Below, piece after piece: positions 1 to 9,054 of a DNA stretch of 32,713 bases. The notes under the pieces were generated by a model. The model was given only the letters and a program-made list of their open reading frames with translations. It had not been told where the DNA came from and searched no databases. This stretch comes from an uncultured Saprospiraceae bacterium (GTDB lineage Bacteria > Bacteroidota > Bacteroidia > Chitinophagales > Saprospiraceae), in contig CALFDU010000129.1 in assembly GCA_937950315.1 (NCBI GenBank), positions 1 to 32,713 on the forward strand, in the 5' to 3' direction. The position numbers were made by a program, and so were the translations under genes. How positions within the stretch are numbered: position 1 is the stretch's first letter; each line of letters begins with the position of its first letter.

Positions 1-1
1 G

Positions 2-1150
2 TTGATTTACCCAGAAGGCGATATGGTGAATCGGATTGATACCTTGAGTGATATTTTGGATTATTACCAACCAGATTTATTGCTTTTGCAGGAATTAAGA
101 AGTGAAGAGGGCTTACGCCAAATTGAAGAAGAACTCGATGCACTTTTTGGTGGTTATGCGGCCGGGAGCTATGTTCCTCAGATTTCAAATCCTTCCAACA
201 GTTGGAGGCTGCAACAAAACATGGTGTACAATGAAGCGGTTTTTGAGTTGGTGGGTGAAGAGGTTATCGAGACGCCTTATCGAGATGTGAATTATTTTCA
301 ATTCAAAATTTTGAGTGATGTGGATGGAGAAGAAGAGTTACTTCATACTTATGTGACGCACTTGAAGTCGTCTCAGGGATCGAGCAATGAGCAGCTGCGG
401 CTTTCGATGGTGGAAGTGTTGTTGGATCGGATTGGGGATTTGCCGGATGATAGCAATGTGGTGGTTGCTGGTGATTTTAATGTGTATTATGGTGGGGAGC
501 CGGCATATGAATTGTTGCTCAAGGCAAATGGCACCAACACCTTGCATGATCCGATAGATATGCCTGGATGGGCTGGATCAAATTTCCCAAATCTAGAGGT
601 CTATTCTCAGTCTACTAGGCTGTCCAGTTTGGAGGATGGTTCTGGTGGAGGTATGGATGATCGTTTTGATTTTATTTTGTTGTCAGATGCACTGATGCAA
701 ACCAATTCGCCGTATGTGTACAAGGCAGATAGTTATCATGCTCTTGGTAATAATGGAACTTGTTACAATAGAGATCTGATAGATTGTACCACAGTAGATA
801 ATGTACCTTATGAAATATTGCGATCACTGTATCATATGTCTGACCATCTTCCTATTGTATTGAGCCTAGAGAAAAACACTATGGTATCTACCAATGAATT
901 GATTGAAGCCAGACTCGTGGACGTAAGCCCAAATCCGGCACATGATCAGATTGTGGTTGTGCGAGAAGGAAGTGATCTTATGGATATCCAAATTTTTAAC
1001 TTGCAAGGTGAAATGGTGAAGGAGATGACGTTATTGTTGCGCGACACAAATATCGATTTGGTTGATCTACCTGTTGGGATGTATGTGTTGCAATCGATAA
1101 ATCAACGAACAAGAGCCCAACAAACTGTCAAATTGGTGGTTCAAAAGTAA
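2..1150 (+). CDS. Secreted endonuclease/exonuclease/phosphatase-fold protein with T9SS sorting domain (5' truncated)
   Basis: This is the 3' part of a DNase I-like (EEP superfamily) metal-dependent phosphoesterase. The reading frame is open to the window edge, so the true start, signal peptide and the usual N-terminal 'WN' motif lie upstream. Visible EEP landmarks, numbered from base 2, are the metal-ligand Glu in LLLLQELRSEEG (E31), GDFN (157-160) and the SDHLP motif (S280-H282). From about residue 310 there is a T9SS type A C-terminal domain, with VSPNPAHDQ, then IFNLQGE and a closing GMYVLQ. The family includes extracellular nucleases and phosphatases; which substrate this one cleaves cannot be told. 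The T9SS domain implies export across the outer membrane and release or surface anchoring. No partner gene is visible. One copy of the dispersed ATTTGCCTTGAGC motif lies 38 bases after the stop. Confidence 0.85.
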   Translation: MIYPEGDMVNRIDTLSDILDYYQPDLLLLQELRSEEGLRQIEEELDALFGGYAAGSYVPQISNPSNSWRLQQNMVYNEAVFELVGEEVIETPYRDVNYFQFKILSDVDGEEELLHTYVTHLKSSQGSSNEQLRLSMVEVLLDRIGDLPDDSNVVVAGDFNVYYGGEPAYELLLKANGTNTLHDPIDMPGWAGSNFPNLEVYSQSTRLSSLEDGSGGGMDDRFDFILLSDALMQTNSPYVYKADSYHALGNNGTCYNRDLIDCTTVDNVPYEILRSLYHMSDHLPIVLSLEKNTMVSTNELIEARLVDVSPNPAHDQIVVVREGSDLMDIQIFNLQGEMVKEMTLLLRDTNIDLVDLPVGMYVLQSINQRTRAQQTVKLVVQK

Positions 1151-1187
1151 GCTAGTAACTGGTATGTTGTTACTGGGCTGCATATAA

Positions 1188-1202
1188 ACATTTGCCTTGA
1201 GC
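1188..1202 (+). repeat. Dispersed intergenic motif, copy 1
   Basis: ACATTTGCCTTGAGC, read on the + strand, sits 38 bases downstream of the T9SS nuclease stop. Identical or near-identical copies occur at 21126, 21199 and, inverted, three times at 32488-32552. It shares 18 identical bases (AAACATTTGCCTTGAGCA) with the copy at 21124-21141. Confidence 0.8.
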
Positions 1203-1433
1203 ATTATTATGACAATGGAAGAGGGTTTAGAGAAAATTAAATTGTAAATAATTGCAATCATCAGTACACGCATGGAGCGGTGATTGATATTTCATTAAAT
1301 ACATGCAACATCATCGCTTGATATGCTCACAAATCTGTCAGTTTGTAGGCGAAAAAAGAATTACCGCAAATACAAGTTTCAAACCAGAAGAATTTAATCA
1401 CGTTTTATCGTTTAAAACTTTATATTTAGGTAT

Positions 1434-3374
1434 ATGATTCCTACATTATTTTTCAGAATATTGCTGTCATTGGCAATTGTACTTTGTTCTATGATACAGT
1501 TGTTTGGCGATACAAAGGACTCTCTTTTGTTGGCTATAGATACTGCCTCAACTGTCAGAATCGAGTTGTTTTCAAAATTGGATTTGTCAGGCTATTATAT
1601 CGAAAATGCCGAGCACGATACTGCGACGGTAATCATTCAACAGGTGATAGACAAAAGCGATCGTCTAGGTGAGGAAGGAATAAAAGCCAAGGCTTATTGG
1701 CAATTGGGTTATAATTACGATTATGCTGGTAACTTAGAAAAGTCGATCAATAATTACGAGAAGGCGAGGTTGATTTACGAAGCCGTAGGTGATAAAGAAA
1801 ATGTTGCACTTTGTATGCACAGTAAAGGATTGGCTGAATACTTTCAGGGCGATTATGAAGCGGCTTTGGGTCATTATTTGGAAACCTTGGAGTACACAGA
1901 AGGATTGGATTTTAAAAAACAACGAGCAAATACCTTAAATAACTTAGGGGTGCTCTATCGAATCTCTGAAAAAAATGAGGAAGCAATCGGGATTTATAAA
2001 GAGGCCTTAACCATCAATCGACAGTTGGGTGATCTGGATGGGGTAGCTAGGCAACACAACAACCTTGGTGTTGCTTACACATATTTATATGACTTGGATT
2101 CTGCATTGCTTTATCTTGATAGTGCCATGATCAGATGTCAGGCAGTAAAGGATACTTTTGAGATTGCATTTTTGTATAATTCCTATGGGGATGCCTATTA
2201 TGAAGCTGGTAAGGATTTGGAGAATGCGCGAATAAATTTGTTAAAGGCCAATGAGTTATTTCAATTATCAAATAACCAGACTTCATTGGCAAAAAATTAT
2301 TTGTTTTTGGGAGAGGTGGAGTTGGAAAGTAACAATCTTGCGGAAGCAATTAAGTACTTAATGGATGGGCTTGATGTTTTGGAGGGTACTGATCGAGAAG
2401 ATATTCGGTTGGACATATATGATTCTTTGCAAAAAGCATATTCTAGTTCAGGTCAAAACGATGTGGCTTTTGAATATTTAACCAAGCATCGAGCACTGAA
2501 CAATACATTGAATGCCGATGAAAAGGTAAAGTATATTGAAGAAATGCAAACAAAGTATGAAACAGAAAAAAAGGAAAAGTTGATTGCGATTCAGGATATT
2601 GAATTGGAACAACAAAAGAAGGATAATCGGAATTTGGGGATCATTCTTGGATTGTTGGCCCTGAGCTTGGTTTCTTCTGCACTTTATATTTGGAATATGG
2701 TGAAATCTAGAAATTTAATTGCCTCACAAAAAAATACCATTGAAAAATCGCTAGAAGAAAAAGAGATTCTATTAAAAGAAATTCATCATCGTGTAAAGAA
2801 TAACTTACAGATCATTTCTTCTCTTTTGACCTTACAGGGACGCAACGCCAACAATCCTTTGATTGAAGAGGCGATTAAAAAAGGCAAGGATCGGGTTAGG
2901 TCAATGGCACTTATTCACGAGAACCTCTATAAGAATGAAAATTTTGCTGGGGTGAATATGAAAGATTATATGGAAAAACTTTTCACCAGTTTGTTCAACT
3001 CTTACAATATTAATGGTGACAAAATCCAGTTGGAATTGAATATTCAGGACTTACAGCTTGATGTTGAAACGGTTATTCCGATTGGTTTGGCAGTGAATGA
3101 ATTGATTACCAATGCACTAAAATATGCTTTTCCAGATAACAGCGGTGGTACACTGGTTGTCTCCTTGGAAGAATTGAATAAACAATTGGTGCTTACTGTC
3201 TCAGACAATGGGATTGGGATTCAAGAAGGAGGGAATATTGATGTACAGTCAGGTTTTGGATTTGAATTGATCAAGGCATTTCAATCGCAGCTTGATGCAA
3301 AGTTGGAGGTTGACTCGGGGCACGGGACAAGCGTAAAATTAAAAATGAACAACTATAAAATAGATGCCGCTTAA
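1434..3374 (+). CDS. TPR-containing sensor histidine kinase (HisKA_2/HATPase type)
   Basis: Membrane sensor kinase of 646 residues. In order: an N-terminal hydrophobic signal/anchor (about residues 5-25), roughly six tetratricopeptide repeats (about 80-330), a coiled-coil stretch, one transmembrane helix (about 400-421), a second coiled coil, and a kinase core. The core has the HisKA_2-style box EIHHRVKNNLQ with histidines 451 and 452. It is followed by a HATPase with N box VNELITNALKYAF (N560), G1 box SDNGIGI and G2-like GFGFELI. The TPR region should lie in the periplasm and bind a protein or peptide signal; the kinase core is cytoplasmic. No response regulator gene is adjacent, so it looks orphan. 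A TATATTTA element ends only five bases before the ATG and there is no Shine-Dalgarno, so a very short or absent leader is possible. Confidence 0.88.
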   Translation: MIPTLFFRILLSLAIVLCSMIQLFGDTKDSLLLAIDTASTVRIELFSKLDLSGYYIENAEHDTATVIIQQVIDKSDRLGEEGIKAKAYWQLGYNYDYAGNLEKSINNYEKARLIYEAVGDKENVALCMHSKGLAEYFQGDYEAALGHYLETLEYTEGLDFKKQRANTLNNLGVLYRISEKNEEAIGIYKEALTINRQLGDLDGVARQHNNLGVAYTYLYDLDSALLYLDSAMIRCQAVKDTFEIAFLYNSYGDAYYEAGKDLENARINLLKANELFQLSNNQTSLAKNYLFLGEVELESNNLAEAIKYLMDGLDVLEGTDREDIRLDIYDSLQKAYSSSGQNDVAFEYLTKHRALNNTLNADEKVKYIEEMQTKYETEKKEKLIAIQDIELEQQKKDNRNLGIILGLLALSLVSSALYIWNMVKSRNLIASQKNTIEKSLEEKEILLKEIHHRVKNNLQIISSLLTLQGRNANNPLIEEAIKKGKDRVRSMALIHENLYKNENFAGVNMKDYMEKLFTSLFNSYNINGDKIQLELNIQDLQLDVETVIPIGLAVNELITNALKYAFPDNSGGTLVVSLEELNKQLVLTVSDNGIGIQEGGNIDVQSGFGFELIKAFQSQLDAKLEVDSGHGTSVKLKMNNYKIDAA

Positions 3375-3409
3375 TGGATTTATTTGTTACATATTAAAAG
3401 TCAAAAACT

Positions 3410-4501
3410 ATGAAATGCAAACTTACTCTAATGCTGTTGTTTTTTGTTCAATTAGGTTATGGACAATCAACAATGGTTGATGATGTTATAAAGAAGATAG
3501 AAATTGGTCAAGATACTATCAAAGCAGTGTTTGATTGGGTGACGGATAATGTCAAATATGACGTAGGTAAATTGAATGATATCAATACCAGTTCTCGATC
3601 AAATAATACATCAAAATTCAGCAATGAAAAAGAGCATAAAGATTATTTGCTAGAAAAAGTGATCAAGTCCAAAAAAGGCGTATGTGAAGATTATGCTTTG
3701 CTTTTTGATGAGGTAGTGAAGGAGTTGGGTTACCAATCCTATGTGGTGGAAGGTTATACGAAATCAGACAAAGGGAAAATCAATCGATCCATTGGTCATG
3801 CATGGAATGCTGTCAAGGTCAATGGCGAGTGGAAATTGTACGATCCTACGTGGGGAGCGGGGTATGTTGAAGATGGAAAGCGCTTTGTCAAAAAATACAA
3901 TACAAGATGGTATGATGTGGAAGCTGCAGAAATGATAAAGACCCACATGCCCTTTGATCCAGTATGGCAAATATCTTCCACTCCGATGACCTACGATGAG
4001 TTTGAGACAACCGATCAATTCACCTTGGCGATCAGTGATTATGATTTTGACTCAAAAATTCAACATTTTCTTGGTGAGAAGAGGAAGATGCAAATGCAAG
4101 AACAGGTGGATCGTTCTCAAGAGATGGGAGAGGGAAGTCGATTGGTAGAAAAGTGGCGAAAACGATTGACAAAAAATATTGGTATTTACGGCATTACCAA
4201 TTCCAAGGACTTATTGGCCGATGCGTCCAATAAGACAAGTGAAGCCGTTGAACTATTCAATGATTATGTCAAAGCTAAGAACAAGCAATTCAAAGGAAAT
4301 AAATATTCTATTGCAAATTCAGTGCAAAAATTGAAGAGTTCGGATGCAGCCATTCAAGCGGCGCTTGAAATCTATAAGAGTATTGAAGTAGATGATGCGA
4401 GGGCAGAAAGTTCGCTGAACAGAGCAATCAGAAACTCAGAAAAACTGGTGAGCCAGATCGAAAGAGAAAAGAATTTTTTAAAAAGAATTGGGGGAAGGTA
4501 A
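3410..4501 (+). CDS. Secreted transglutaminase-like (cysteine protease fold) protein
   Basis: Exported protein of 363 residues with a clear signal peptide (residues 1-19, cleavage near YGQS). The transglutaminase-like core has the catalytic triad in order: Cys92 in GVCEDYA, His130 in GHAWNAV and Asp145 in LYDPTWG. In bacteria this fold is mostly found in peptidases or peptide-modifying enzymes, not true transglutaminases; the substrate is unknown. The C-terminal half (about residues 220-363) is charged and probably helical, with no domain I recognise. It starts 35 bases after the kinase stop and ends nine bases before the LysE-type gene, so the three may be co-transcribed. Functional linkage to the kinase is only inference from proximity. 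Confidence 0.8.
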   Translation: MKCKLTLMLLFFVQLGYGQSTMVDDVIKKIEIGQDTIKAVFDWVTDNVKYDVGKLNDINTSSRSNNTSKFSNEKEHKDYLLEKVIKSKKGVCEDYALLFDEVVKELGYQSYVVEGYTKSDKGKINRSIGHAWNAVKVNGEWKLYDPTWGAGYVEDGKRFVKKYNTRWYDVEAAEMIKTHMPFDPVWQISSTPMTYDEFETTDQFTLAISDYDFDSKIQHFLGEKRKMQMQEQVDRSQEMGEGSRLVEKWRKRLTKNIGIYGITNSKDLLADASNKTSEAVELFNDYVKAKNKQFKGNKYSIANSVQKLKSSDAAIQAALEIYKSIEVDDARAESSLNRAIRNSEKLVSQIEREKNFLKRIGGR

Positions 4502-4510
4502 AGTGCCGCA

Positions 4511-5140
4511 ATGGAATTGGGATTAATACTATCATTTTTGGGAGCATCAATAATTTTGACAGTGATGCCTGGGCCCGATAATATTTTTGTTTTAACGGAA
4601 AGTTTGACGAAAGGCCATCGGAACGGAGTTGCGCTTTCTTTTGGTTTGGGTTTTGGTGTTATGATCCATACTTTGGCTGCCGCAACGGGGTTGTCGATCA
4701 TCATTCAAAATTCGGCGATTGCCTTTACGGTGATAAAATATCTAGGAGCTTTGTATCTTTTTTATCTCGCATACAAAGCTTTCAAAGAAAAGCAAGCTTC
4801 GTTTGATTTGACTTCAAGTGAAAATGTAGAAAAGGAAAGCATTTCATTTTTGATTAGAAAGGGATTTTTGATGAATATCCTAAACCCCAAAGTATCCTTG
4901 TTCTTTATTGCATTTTTACCTCAGTTTGTAAGTCCGCATGGATTTAATGTAACATTTCAGATGATCGTTCTTGGTGTGATGTTTATGGTGCAAGCGATTG
5001 TGATTTTTAGTGGTGTCGCGATTCTTTCTGGACGACTTACTGACTATGTGAACAGCCCTAAGTTTTGGAAAGTAACGAAATGGAGTAAAATTGCTGTGTT
5101 AACCATTTTGGGAATTTCCTTAATTCTATCTAAGAAATAG
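4511..5140 (+). CDS. LysE/RhtB-family amino-acid exporter
   Basis: Inner-membrane protein of 209 residues with about six hydrophobic segments. It has the family signature near the N-terminus, TVMPGPDNIF (residues 17-26, with P20, G21, P22, D23 and N24), and the second conserved stretch GFLMNILNPKVSLFFIAFLPQF in the middle. Length matches the family (about 200-210). LysE/RhtB proteins export amino acids such as homoserine, threonine or lysine; the substrate here cannot be read from sequence. It follows the transglutaminase-like gene by nine bases. A short inverted repeat, CATGGT-N7-ACCATG (5144-5162), comes directly after the stop, without a T-run. Confidence 0.88.
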   Translation: MELGLILSFLGASIILTVMPGPDNIFVLTESLTKGHRNGVALSFGLGFGVMIHTLAAATGLSIIIQNSAIAFTVIKYLGALYLFYLAYKAFKEKQASFDLTSSENVEKESISFLIRKGFLMNILNPKVSLFFIAFLPQFVSPHGFNVTFQMIVLGVMFMVQAIVIFSGVAILSGRLTDYVNSPKFWKVTKWSKIAVLTILGISLILSKK

Positions 5141-5301
5141 TCTCATGGTGTTAGCGACCATGTTCATCAAAGGCTTGGAACGGCTGGAAATGGCATATTT
5201 GTCCTTTAAAAAGGGTTATCCTGATTTTAATCTTTGCAATCAAGTTGGGTATTACATAAAAAGGTTTTAGATTCATTTACTTATAAGGATAATCTGATTG
5301 A

Positions 5302-6423
5302 ATGTATGATGTACTAATCGTGGGAGGTGGCTTGGCTGGTTTGACAAATGCAGTGCATTTATCTAAGGCAGGGCTAAAGGTAATCCTATTAGAAAAGAAC
5401 GATTATCCCAAGCATAAGGTTTGTGGTGAATACATATCCAATGAAGTATTGCCTTATCTAGAGTATCTGGATATTTATCCGCATAGAAGGGGTGCTGTGG
5501 CTATTCATGAGTTTTTATTGAGTACGCCAAAAGGAAAGGTAGTGGAAACAACATTGCCGCTTGGTGGATTTGGGATTAGTCGTTTTGCTCTGGATCATTT
5601 GCTGTATCAAAAAGCATTGGAGAATGGTTGTGTCCTAGAAAAGACAGTAGTAGAAAGTATAGAATTTTTAAAGGATAAGTTTAAAGTAACGACCCGAGAC
5701 GGAACTGAATATTTCGCTACCTTCACGATAGGTGCTTATGGCAAGCGTTCAAGATTGGATATTGATCTTGATAGAAAATTCATCCAAGAGAAAACGCCTT
5801 TCCTGGCGGTGAAAAGTCATTACTCAGGTGCGTTTCAAGAAGATTTGGTTGCCTTGCACAATTTTGATGGAGGATATTGTGGTGTTTCAAAAGTGGAAGA
5901 CGGTTTGTTGAACGTTTGTTATTTGGCAAATTACAATGTCTTCAAACAATATCGTAATACTGAAATATTTCAACAAGAAGTACTTTGTCAGAATCCCCAT
6001 TTGAATGACTTGTTTTCAAAAATAAAACCTGTTTTTCCAAAACCCTTGACCATCAGTCAGATTTCATTTTCACCCAAAGAAACGACAACCAATCATATAT
6101 TTATGAGTGGTGATAGTGCAGGAATGGTGCACCCATTGTGTGGGAATGGAATGGGCATGGCCATACACAGTGCTAAAATTTTATCCACTTTGTTGATTCA
6201 GTTTTTTGATAGACAAACAATGGATCGTGAAACCCTCGAATCGGCTTATACCAAAGAATGGGATCAAACTTTTAGAAAGCGTTTGTTGGCAGGACGTGTT
6301 TTGAATTTATTTTTGAACAATGATGCCATGCTTGAAAAGGGAATTTCTATGTTGAAATTTTTTCCAAGATTACTGCCATTGATTATCAAACAAACCCATG
6401 GGGCAAAGCTCAGATTAAAATAG
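5302..6423 (+). CDS. FAD-dependent oxidoreductase (geranylgeranyl reductase/aromatic hydroxylase-like)
   Basis: Flavoprotein of 373 residues. The N-terminus has the dinucleotide-binding motif VGGGLAGL (residues 7-14) followed by the acidic E31 at the end of beta-2. The conserved YPKHKVCGEYIS stretch (35-46) is typical of the geranylgeranyl reductase/FAD monooxygenase group. The second FAD motif is SGDSAGMVHPLCGNGMGMA (269-287). First gene of the operon; its stop abuts the methyltransferase ATG. By analogy with SrsC of Streptomyces, which oxidises an alkylresorcinol made by a type III PKS, it could hydroxylate or oxidise the polyketide ring, but reduction of a double bond is equally allowed by the family. 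The first ATG (5302) gives the correct distance to the GGG motif. Confidence 0.8.
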   Translation: MYDVLIVGGGLAGLTNAVHLSKAGLKVILLEKNDYPKHKVCGEYISNEVLPYLEYLDIYPHRRGAVAIHEFLLSTPKGKVVETTLPLGGFGISRFALDHLLYQKALENGCVLEKTVVESIEFLKDKFKVTTRDGTEYFATFTIGAYGKRSRLDIDLDRKFIQEKTPFLAVKSHYSGAFQEDLVALHNFDGGYCGVSKVEDGLLNVCYLANYNVFKQYRNTEIFQQEVLCQNPHLNDLFSKIKPVFPKPLTISQISFSPKETTTNHIFMSGDSAGMVHPLCGNGMGMAIHSAKILSTLLIQFFDRQTMDRETLESAYTKEWDQTFRKRLLAGRVLNLFLNNDAMLEKGISMLKFFPRLLPLIIKQTHGAKLRLK

Positions 6424-7140
6424 ATGTTTTTAGATTTAAAACATAGAAGTGATCAAGAAGAAATCATGGATGATTTTGAGATGGAAGGAGAGCTATTGGA
6501 GCGTACCCTAGATCAAATTGCTTGGATCAATAAATGGCTGGGAGGAAATCACATAACCGTCAATGGATTACAAAAATTATGGAAAGATGTTCCGCTGGAA
6601 CAAGTGTTGACCATTGTTGACTTGGGTTGTGGAAATGGAGACATGCTGAGAGTTGTTGCAGGGCTTGCTCGGAAGAAGGGTAGAAAAGTGAAGCTTATTG
6701 GAATCGACGCCAATGACTTTACCATCAATTATGCACGTAAGCAGTCTGTCGACTATCCTGAAATAAGTTACATGACAGATACCATTCCTTCAGAGACGTT
6801 TGGTATCTTGAATTACGATGTGGTACTGTCGACTTTGTTTTTTCATCATTTTAAAGACGATGAAATTATTGAAAGTCTTGCTGAGATAACAGAAAAAGCA
6901 AGTGTAGGTGTTGTGATCAATGACTTACATAGAAATCAATGGGCTGTTTTCTTGTTTCGATTGCTCACCATCTTTATTCCCAACCCAATGGTGAGGGCGG
7001 ATGGGATGACATCCATATTGAGAGGATTTAAAAAATCCGAATTGCTGGCGTATGTCGAGCAGTTGAAATTAAAGCATAGTGAAATTCATTGGAAATGGGC
7101 GTTCCGGTATCAATGGATTATTAGGAAAAGTGAATTATAA
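6424..7140 (+). CDS. Class I SAM-dependent methyltransferase
   Basis: Methyltransferase of 238 residues with motif I IVDLGCGNGD (residues 64-73), an acidic residue ending beta-2 in LIGIDAND and a post-motif region VVLSTLFFHHF typical of class I enzymes. It starts at the base after the flavoprotein stop, and nine bases separate it from the type III PKS. In analogous clusters (SrsB beside SrsA) a methyltransferase modifies the resorcinol product, so C- or O-methylation of the polyketide is the likely role. The residues around 175-200 (VFLFRLLTIFIPNPMV) are hydrophobic, suggesting binding of a lipid substrate or membrane contact. The exact acceptor atom cannot be told. Confidence 0.85.
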   Translation: MFLDLKHRSDQEEIMDDFEMEGELLERTLDQIAWINKWLGGNHITVNGLQKLWKDVPLEQVLTIVDLGCGNGDMLRVVAGLARKKGRKVKLIGIDANDFTINYARKQSVDYPEISYMTDTIPSETFGILNYDVVLSTLFFHHFKDDEIIESLAEITEKASVGVVINDLHRNQWAVFLFRLLTIFIPNPMVRADGMTSILRGFKKSELLAYVEQLKLKHSEIHWKWAFRYQWIIRKSEL

Positions 7141-7149
7141 AAAAGCAAA

Positions 7150-8199
7150 ATGGTAAAAATAAAAGCGGTTGCCAGTCAACTACCTCCATATTCTCGGACT
7201 ACGAAGGAAATTATCCCTTATGTAAAAGAGTGGATAAGTGGACAAGATGAAAGATTTCAAAGGAAGGTGATCAAGATTATGGGCAATGCTGGAATCGATA
7301 AGCGTTATTCGATTTTGGATGCAGATGAGATGTTTGTTCAACGTACTTTTGAGGAGAAGAACAATATTTATATCGAAGGTATTTTGCCTTTGGCGGAAGG
7401 TGCTTTGCGGAAAGCATTGGAAAAAGCGGATTGGGCAGCGAAGGATTTGGATTATATTATTACGGTAAGTTGCACTGGATTTATGATTCCTTCAGTTGAT
7501 GCATACATTATCAACAAGTTGGGTTTGCGTCAAGATATTGTGCGATTGCCAGTTACAAAAATGGGCTGTGCAGCGGGAGTATCAGGAACCATTTATGCCA
7601 AGAATTTTCTTCAAGCCAATCCTGGTAAACGAGCGGCAGTGATTGCTGTGGAATCTCCGATGGCTACTTTTCAAATGAATGATTTTTCGATGGTCAATAT
7701 TGTGAGTTCGGCGATTTTTGGGGATGGAGCTGCCTGTGTTTTGCTTTCCTCCGATGAAAAAGATGAAGGTCCAGTCATCAGAAATGAATCCATGTATCAT
7801 TTTTTCGACGCGACCCACATGATGGGTTTTGCATTGAAAAATTCTGGGTTGCATATGGTATTGGATCCAAGTGTGCCAGAAACGATTGCGGAACATTTTC
7901 CTAAGATAATATTTCCATTTTTGGAAGAATCCAATACAACGATTGAAGAAATCAACCACCTGGTGTTTCATCCGGGAGGTAAGAAAATCATCCAGACGAT
8001 TGAAGAGTTGTTTGGCGTTTTGGGTAAAAATATTGATGACACCAAGGAGGTGTTGCGTTCGTATGGCAACATGTCCAGTGCTACGGTTTTGTATGTGTTG
8101 GAACGTTTTATGGACAAGGATATTCCAAGTGGTGACAAAGGACTGATGTTGAGTTTTGGTCCTGGGTTTTCCGCTCAAAAAGTTTTATTAGAGTGGTGA
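7150..8199 (+). CDS. Type III polyketide synthase (chalcone/stilbene synthase family)
   Basis: Homodimeric thiolase-fold synthase of 349 residues, the family's usual length. The complete Cys-His-Asn catalytic triad is present: Cys140 in KMGCAAGVSG, His274 in VFHPGG and Asn307 in YGNMSSATV; the C-terminal GFGPG-like loop appears as LSFGPGFSA. Type III PKSs extend a CoA- or ACP-bound acyl starter with malonyl-CoA and cyclise it; bacterial members using long acyl starters make alkylresorcinols or alkylpyrones. Here an ACP, ketosynthase, dehydratase and reductase are encoded directly downstream, so an acyl-ACP starter is likely. Chain length and cyclisation mode cannot be predicted by eye. Confidence 0.93.
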   Translation: MVKIKAVASQLPPYSRTTKEIIPYVKEWISGQDERFQRKVIKIMGNAGIDKRYSILDADEMFVQRTFEEKNNIYIEGILPLAEGALRKALEKADWAAKDLDYIITVSCTGFMIPSVDAYIINKLGLRQDIVRLPVTKMGCAAGVSGTIYAKNFLQANPGKRAAVIAVESPMATFQMNDFSMVNIVSSAIFGDGAACVLLSSDEKDEGPVIRNESMYHFFDATHMMGFALKNSGLHMVLDPSVPETIAEHFPKIIFPFLEESNTTIEEINHLVFHPGGKKIIQTIEELFGVLGKNIDDTKEVLRSYGNMSSATVLYVLERFMDKDIPSGDKGLMLSFGPGFSAQKVLLEW

Positions 8200-8211
8200 T
8201 AATTTTTTAAA

Positions 8212-9009
8212 ATGATTGACGAATTTAAAAACAAAAATTATTGGGCTGTGGTCCTGGGTGGTTCATCGGGCTTAGGGCTTGCTAGTGCAAAACGATTGGC
8301 AGAAATGGGTTTGAATATCTGTGTTGTCCATAGAGATCGCAAATCAGTTCTTCCTGGTATTGAAGCAGCGTTTTCAGAAATCAAGGCACATGATGTTTCT
8401 TTTCTTTCTTTTAATGTGGATGCGACTAGGAAAGAAAAACGGAATGATGTCGTTGCGAAGTTGAAAGAAAGTTTGGGTGCAGAGGGTAAAGTGAAAATGC
8501 TTGTGCACAGTATTGCAAAAGGCAATTTGAAGCCAATGATTTCTGATGAAATTCCTACTTTAGGCAACGATGACTTTCATCTGACGATAGACGCTATGGC
8601 CATTTCTTTGTATGATTGGGTGCAGCAATTGTTTCAAGAAAAAATGTTTGCAGAAGACACAAGGGTCCTCAGTTTTACCAGCGAGGGCAATCAAAAAGCT
8701 TGGGAAAACTATGCAGCCGTATCAGCAGCCAAGGCAGCTTTGGAGGCGATTACTAGAAACATCGCTTTGGAATATGCACCGTACGGTATTCGTGCCAACT
8801 GTATCCAGGCTGGAATGACAGATACGACATCTTTTCGGATGATACCAAACAGTGAGACATTGAAGAAGCACAACTTACTTAGGAATCCATCCGATCGATT
8901 AACAACACCAGAAGATGTTGCGAATGTGGTTGGCTTGCTTTGTCAAAAAGAAGCCTATTGGATTAATGGAGCCATTATTCCTGTAGATGGAGGTGAGCAT
9001 ATTCGCTAA
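8212..9009 (+). CDS. SDR-family enoyl-ACP reductase-like protein (FabI/FabL type)
   Basis: Short-chain dehydrogenase/reductase fold of 265 residues. The cofactor loop is GGSSGLG (residues 16-22). The active-site pair is spaced Tyr167-x6-Lys174 (NYAAVSAAK); no Tyr occupies the classical Y-x3-K place. The Y-x6-K spacing is characteristic of FabI/FabL enoyl-ACP reductases, not ketoreductases. The C-terminal part (IRANCIQAGMTDT, then WINGAIIPVDGG) also fits. In the operon it would saturate the enoyl-ACP produced by the dehydratase. An alternative is a ketoreductase role, which would change the predicted acyl chain. Twelve bases separate it from the PKS gene and 45 from the dehydratase. Confidence 0.78.
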   Translation: MIDEFKNKNYWAVVLGGSSGLGLASAKRLAEMGLNICVVHRDRKSVLPGIEAAFSEIKAHDVSFLSFNVDATRKEKRNDVVAKLKESLGAEGKVKMLVHSIAKGNLKPMISDEIPTLGNDDFHLTIDAMAISLYDWVQQLFQEKMFAEDTRVLSFTSEGNQKAWENYAAVSAAKAALEAITRNIALEYAPYGIRANCIQAGMTDTTSFRMIPNSETLKKHNLLRNPSDRLTTPEDVANVVGLLCQKEAYWINGAIIPVDGGEHIR

Positions 9010-9054
9010 GGATGATGGGGTTAATGAATGAGGATATAAAGACTTTGAAAAACA

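Noticed and set aside
1276-1318. Inverted repeat AGCGGTGAT and ATCATCGCT after the T9SS nuclease gene
   Set aside because: 25-base loop, one wobble, no T-run; insufficient to call a terminator or operator.
4372-4704. Open frame of 110 codons on the - strand across the transglutaminase/LysE junction
   Set aside because: It overlaps the ends of two well-supported genes and has no family resemblance or start context.
5198-5236. TTTG and TAATCTTTG upstream of the PKS operon as its promoter
   Set aside because: The -7-like box has three bases between TA and TTTG and the spacer is 26 bases; the match is too poor to claim, though a promoter must lie somewhere in 5141-5301.
7582-8178. Long open frame (198 codons) on the - strand opposite the type III PKS
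   Set aside because: It lies fully antisense to a gene with an intact catalytic triad; its translation is rich in Thr, His, Arg and Gln, has no recognisable domain, and looks like a codon-bias shadow.
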